In this document: piece after piece, positions 61,687 through 64,000 of the stretch
How the letters are laid out: each line of letters starts with the position of its first letter
Position numbering within the stretch: the first letter of the stretch is position 1
NCBI GenBank assembly: GCA_965207665.1
Contig: CBDBMV010000002.1
Span: forward strand, 62,001-126,000
From: JAAXGX01 sp965207665
GTDB taxonomy: Bacteria > Acidobacteriota > Vicinamibacteria > Vicinamibacterales > UBA8438
Reading direction: 5' to 3'
Length of the DNA stretch: 64,000 bases
The notes under the pieces: generated by a model
The model's database searches: none
What the model saw: the letters and a program-made list of their open reading frames with translations, nothing else
Told to the model about the DNA's origin: nothing
Made by a program: the position numbers and the translations under genes

Positions 61687-61801
61687 GTTCCAGAGTGTAT
61701 TCGGTTTCCCGTGCCCATCGGGACAGTCTTTGATATGCTTCCGGCTACCAGTCCGCGGGGGCGTACGTACGGTTGCGCCGCGCGGCGAGGAGGTATCGCT
61801 C

Positions 61802-63541
61802 ATGACCCTGCATCGTGTCGCTATTGCATGCCTGACGGCAGTCACGCTCATCGCGGCGCCCGCGCTGGCGGCCGCGGCCGACTACCACCACGTGCACATC
61901 AACGCGTCGAGCCCAGCGAAGGGTGTCGAGTGGTATTCCGAGCACATGGAGTGCCAGCCGATCGCCGACCGCGACGACGCCGCGAACTGCGGCGGCGTGG
62001 AGATCCTGTTCATGCCGCAGGCGACGACCGGCGGCAGCCAGGGCACCGGCATCAACCACATCGGATTCTCGTTCCCCGACCTCGACGCCAAGATGGCCGA
62101 GCTCGAGGCGGTCGGCGTGCGCGGCTCGGGCGTCAGGCTGCAGCGGTTCGAAGACGGCTCGATGGTGCGCGACATCCCGGGGCTCTTCAAGATCGCCTTC
62201 ATCTTCGACCCCTGGGGCACCCGCATCGAGCTCGTCGAGGACAACGAGTACCTTGGCTTCCACCACATCCACCTGAGCGCCACGAATCCTGAGGAAACGC
62301 TGGCCTGGTACCGCGACGTGATGGGCGGCGAGCCGGCCTCGATGCGCGGCATGCTCGACGGCCTGCTGTTCGGCGACGTCTGGCTGATGGCGATGGAGCA
62401 CCCCGAGGGAGCTGCGCCGGCCACCACACAGGGTCGCGCCATAGACCATGTCGCGTTCATGGTTGACGACCTCGACACGGCCGCGCCCGACATGCGTCAG
62501 CGCGGCGTGCGCTTCACGCAGGATCCGCTGGTCCCGGAGAACGCCCGCACCTCGGCCCGACAGGCGTATGTCGTCGGTCCCGACAACGTGCGCGTCGAGG
62601 TGATCGAGACCGGATTCGCCGGCGTGGAGGTCGACCTGGCGCCCGTGGTCGCGCTGGACCAGGGGCCGTACGACGCGCCGCAGACCTCCTGGGGCGAGCC
62701 CGACCTGCAGGGCGTGTGGCACAGCAACTCGTCGCACGGCATCCCGCTGGAGCGCCCGGAGGGCGTGGACGCGGCGGAGTTGACGCCCGAGGAAGCCGTG
62801 GCGCGGCGCGAGGGCGGCACGCTCGGCAGCATCTGGGGCTACGACCGGGAGTGGCGCGACACGACGCTGGGCTACGGCAACCAGTCCGTCTCCACGCAGG
62901 TAGCCATGGTCATCGACCCGCCCGACGGCCGCATCCCGCCGCTGACGCCGGAAGGCGAGGAGCTGGCGGCGCAGGCGCAACTGGACGCCCGGGCGTATGT
63001 ACGCGGTCCGTCCGCCGGTCCAGAGGACCTGACGCCGTACGTGCGCTGCATCACGCGCGGCCTGCCGGGCATGATGTTCCCCTCGGTCTACAACAACGGC
63101 CTGCAGATCGTGCAGGGTCCCGGTTACGTCGCCATCACCAAGGAGATGATCCACGAGACGCGGGTCATTCCGACCACGCCGCAGCCGGAAGCGGGAGCGG
63201 GGCTGGAGCTCTGGCTCGGCGTACCGCAGGGCCGCTGGGACGGCGACACGCTGGTCATCGAGACGACCAACTTCAACGGCCGGTCGTCGTACCGGGGCTC
63301 CACCGGAGACCTGAAGCTGACCGAGCGCTACCGCCGCGTCGGCCCGGGCATGCTGGAGTACCAGTTCACGATCGACGATCCGCAGGTCTGGACCCGGCCG
63401 TGGACCGCGATGTTCCGGTTCGAGAAGGATGACGGGCAGTACGAGCTGGTCGAGTACGCCTGTCACGAAGGCAACTACGGCATGACCAACATCCTGAGCG
63501 GCTCCCGCGTCCGGGATGCCGCCGCGGAAGCCGGACGATAG
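61802..63541 (+). CDS. Fusion of two VOC domains and a CHEGNYG-family domain
   Basis: 579 aa. GAGGAGG precedes ATG 61802; the signal peptide ends ALAAAAD. VOC domain 1 is at about 27-148 (YHHVHINASSPAKGVEWYSE; TRIELVEDN) and VOC domain 2 at 151-272 (GFHHIHLSATNPEETLAWYR; VRVEVIE), with His and Glu metal-ligand positions visible. Residues about 295-579 are a family domain: TSWGEPDLQGVWHSNSS, RCITRGLPGMMFPSVYNN, EMIHETRVIP, GRWDGDTLVIETTNF and YACHEGNYGMTN. The fusion suggests that the family works on, or with, products of VOC chemistry (ring cleavage, isomerase or dehalogenation type). Confidence 0.85.
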   Translation: MTLHRVAIACLTAVTLIAAPALAAAADYHHVHINASSPAKGVEWYSEHMECQPIADRDDAANCGGVEILFMPQATTGGSQGTGINHIGFSFPDLDAKMAELEAVGVRGSGVRLQRFEDGSMVRDIPGLFKIAFIFDPWGTRIELVEDNEYLGFHHIHLSATNPEETLAWYRDVMGGEPASMRGMLDGLLFGDVWLMAMEHPEGAAPATTQGRAIDHVAFMVDDLDTAAPDMRQRGVRFTQDPLVPENARTSARQAYVVGPDNVRVEVIETGFAGVEVDLAPVVALDQGPYDAPQTSWGEPDLQGVWHSNSSHGIPLERPEGVDAAELTPEEAVARREGGTLGSIWGYDREWRDTTLGYGNQSVSTQVAMVIDPPDGRIPPLTPEGEELAAQAQLDARAYVRGPSAGPEDLTPYVRCITRGLPGMMFPSVYNNGLQIVQGPGYVAITKEMIHETRVIPTTPQPEAGAGLELWLGVPQGRWDGDTLVIETTNFNGRSSYRGSTGDLKLTERYRRVGPGMLEYQFTIDDPQVWTRPWTAMFRFEKDDGQYELVEYACHEGNYGMTNILSGSRVRDAAAEAGR

Positions 63542-63650
63542 CGCCGGGGCGCGCCGCGCGCCTCCCTTTGCGTTCAGCGTGCCGACCGGCGCGCATCTCC
63601 ACCGAGGGCGGTGGCCGCCACCCGGCGGCCCCGCCCCGTAATACCTGCCC

Positions 63651-64000
63651 GTGAACAGGACCAACCGCCGTTACATCGTGACCCTGGCCGCCGTGGCCGC
63701 CGGGATTCTCGTTGTCGGCACCCTGCTGCGGCCAGGGGAACAGTCGTTCGACGATCCGCTGCCCGCGCCGTCCCAGGCGGAGCTCAGCCGCCTGGCCAGC
63801 CTGTCCCAACGCCGCTCGGTCGACGACATGGCCGAGTACTTCGCGACCGTGGCCGGCGACCTGGAAGCGAACGTCGTGGACGTGCCGGGCCTGGACCGCA
63901 GCGGCATCGTCTGGGAGGACGGCCTCGTCCTGACCACGCGCATCGAGCCACGCTTCCCCGACGCGGCGACGGTCGGCACGCCGTCCGGCGACGTGGGCGT
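63651..64000 (+). CDS. N-terminal part of a membrane-anchored protein, possibly protease-like (cut by window edge)
   Basis: GTG 63651 opens a frame to the window end (116 codons). A membrane segment covers residues 8-25. After a helical stretch, VVDVPGLDRSGIVWEDGLVLTTRIE resembles the opening of trypsin-like HtrA domains (SGxV...DGLxLT), but the catalytic part lies beyond the window. Identity is therefore unsure. Confidence 0.5.
   Translation, partial: MNRTNRRYIVTLAAVAAGILVVGTLLRPGEQSFDDPLPAPSQAELSRLASLSQRRSVDDMAEYFATVAGDLEANVVDVPGLDRSGIVWEDGLVLTTRIEPRFPDAATVGTPSGDVG

Overview
High-GC bacterial chromosome segment with dense, short-gapped genes, many exported proteins (signal peptides, lipoprotein signals), c-type cytochromes, PQQ dehydrogenases and an Mla-type lipid transport operon, so a Gram-negative, aerobic heterotroph. 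The gene families (DUF3604, secreted metallo-beta-lactamase-fold proteins, PQQ dehydrogenases and many copies of a secreted family with WGDPDLQG and ACHEGNYG motifs) point to Acidobacteriota, probably the Vicinamibacteria; this is inference from family content, no rRNA is present.

Layout. 1-4.4 kb: DUF3604 protein diverging from a haem/copper monooxygenase-like protein and a secreted partner. 4.4-14.5 kb: an AAA/DUF4143 ATPase whose start codon abuts a 37-base palindrome, an MBL-fold protein, then a tight minus-strand operon (MBL, cyclase, cytochrome c', antiporter, amidase), a tandem sensor-like protein and a small exported protein. 14.5-24 kb: envelope and ion homeostasis: VOC protein, MlaD/F/E-like lipid transporter, BON/beta-barrel protein, MgtE with a separate membrane-less MgtE-like subunit, MscS-like channel, and divergently a 19-codon leader coupled to a CorC/HlyC-type protein followed by a voltage-gated channel. 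24-34.5 kb: RarD, an AbiEi-like/Fic protein, three members of the CHEGNYG family, M28 peptidase, MBL, two NAD(P)-binding proteins.

34.5-43.6 kb is an accessory island of visibly lower GC ending at a tRNA-Ser(CGA) gene: Mrr-like restriction enzyme, a PD-(D/E)xK-like protein, two IS3-family left-end remnants, a broken alpha/beta hydrolase, two identical head-to-tail IS110-family elements inserted in one IS3 remnant, and a large group-II-unrelated (UG/Abi/DRT-like) reverse transcriptase. The non-coding end of the IS110 elements carries a 7-mer and an 8-mer that match the left target flank and the element's own right end respectively, as expected of a bridge RNA.

43.6-64 kb: tadA, a PQQ alcohol dehydrogenase with dihaem cytochrome, a second PQQ dehydrogenase, a hendecad-repeat membrane protein lying before a stray copy of the PQQ gene's 3' end, a RelE-type toxin-antitoxin pair, and an operon of three CHEGNYG-family paralogues ending in a rhodanese whose catalytic cysteine codon is TGA, followed by a good SECIS-like hairpin: a probable selenoprotein. 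Then P450, NHL protein, DUF2911 protein, IYD-like nitroreductase, another family member, a TolB-like propeller, a fusion of two VOC domains to the CHEGNYG domain, and the start of a membrane-anchored protein.

The most interesting items are the Sec-rhodanese operon, the IS110 dimer with readable left guides, the reverse transcriptase island, the hendecad-repeat protein, and the VOC-CHEGNYG fusion.
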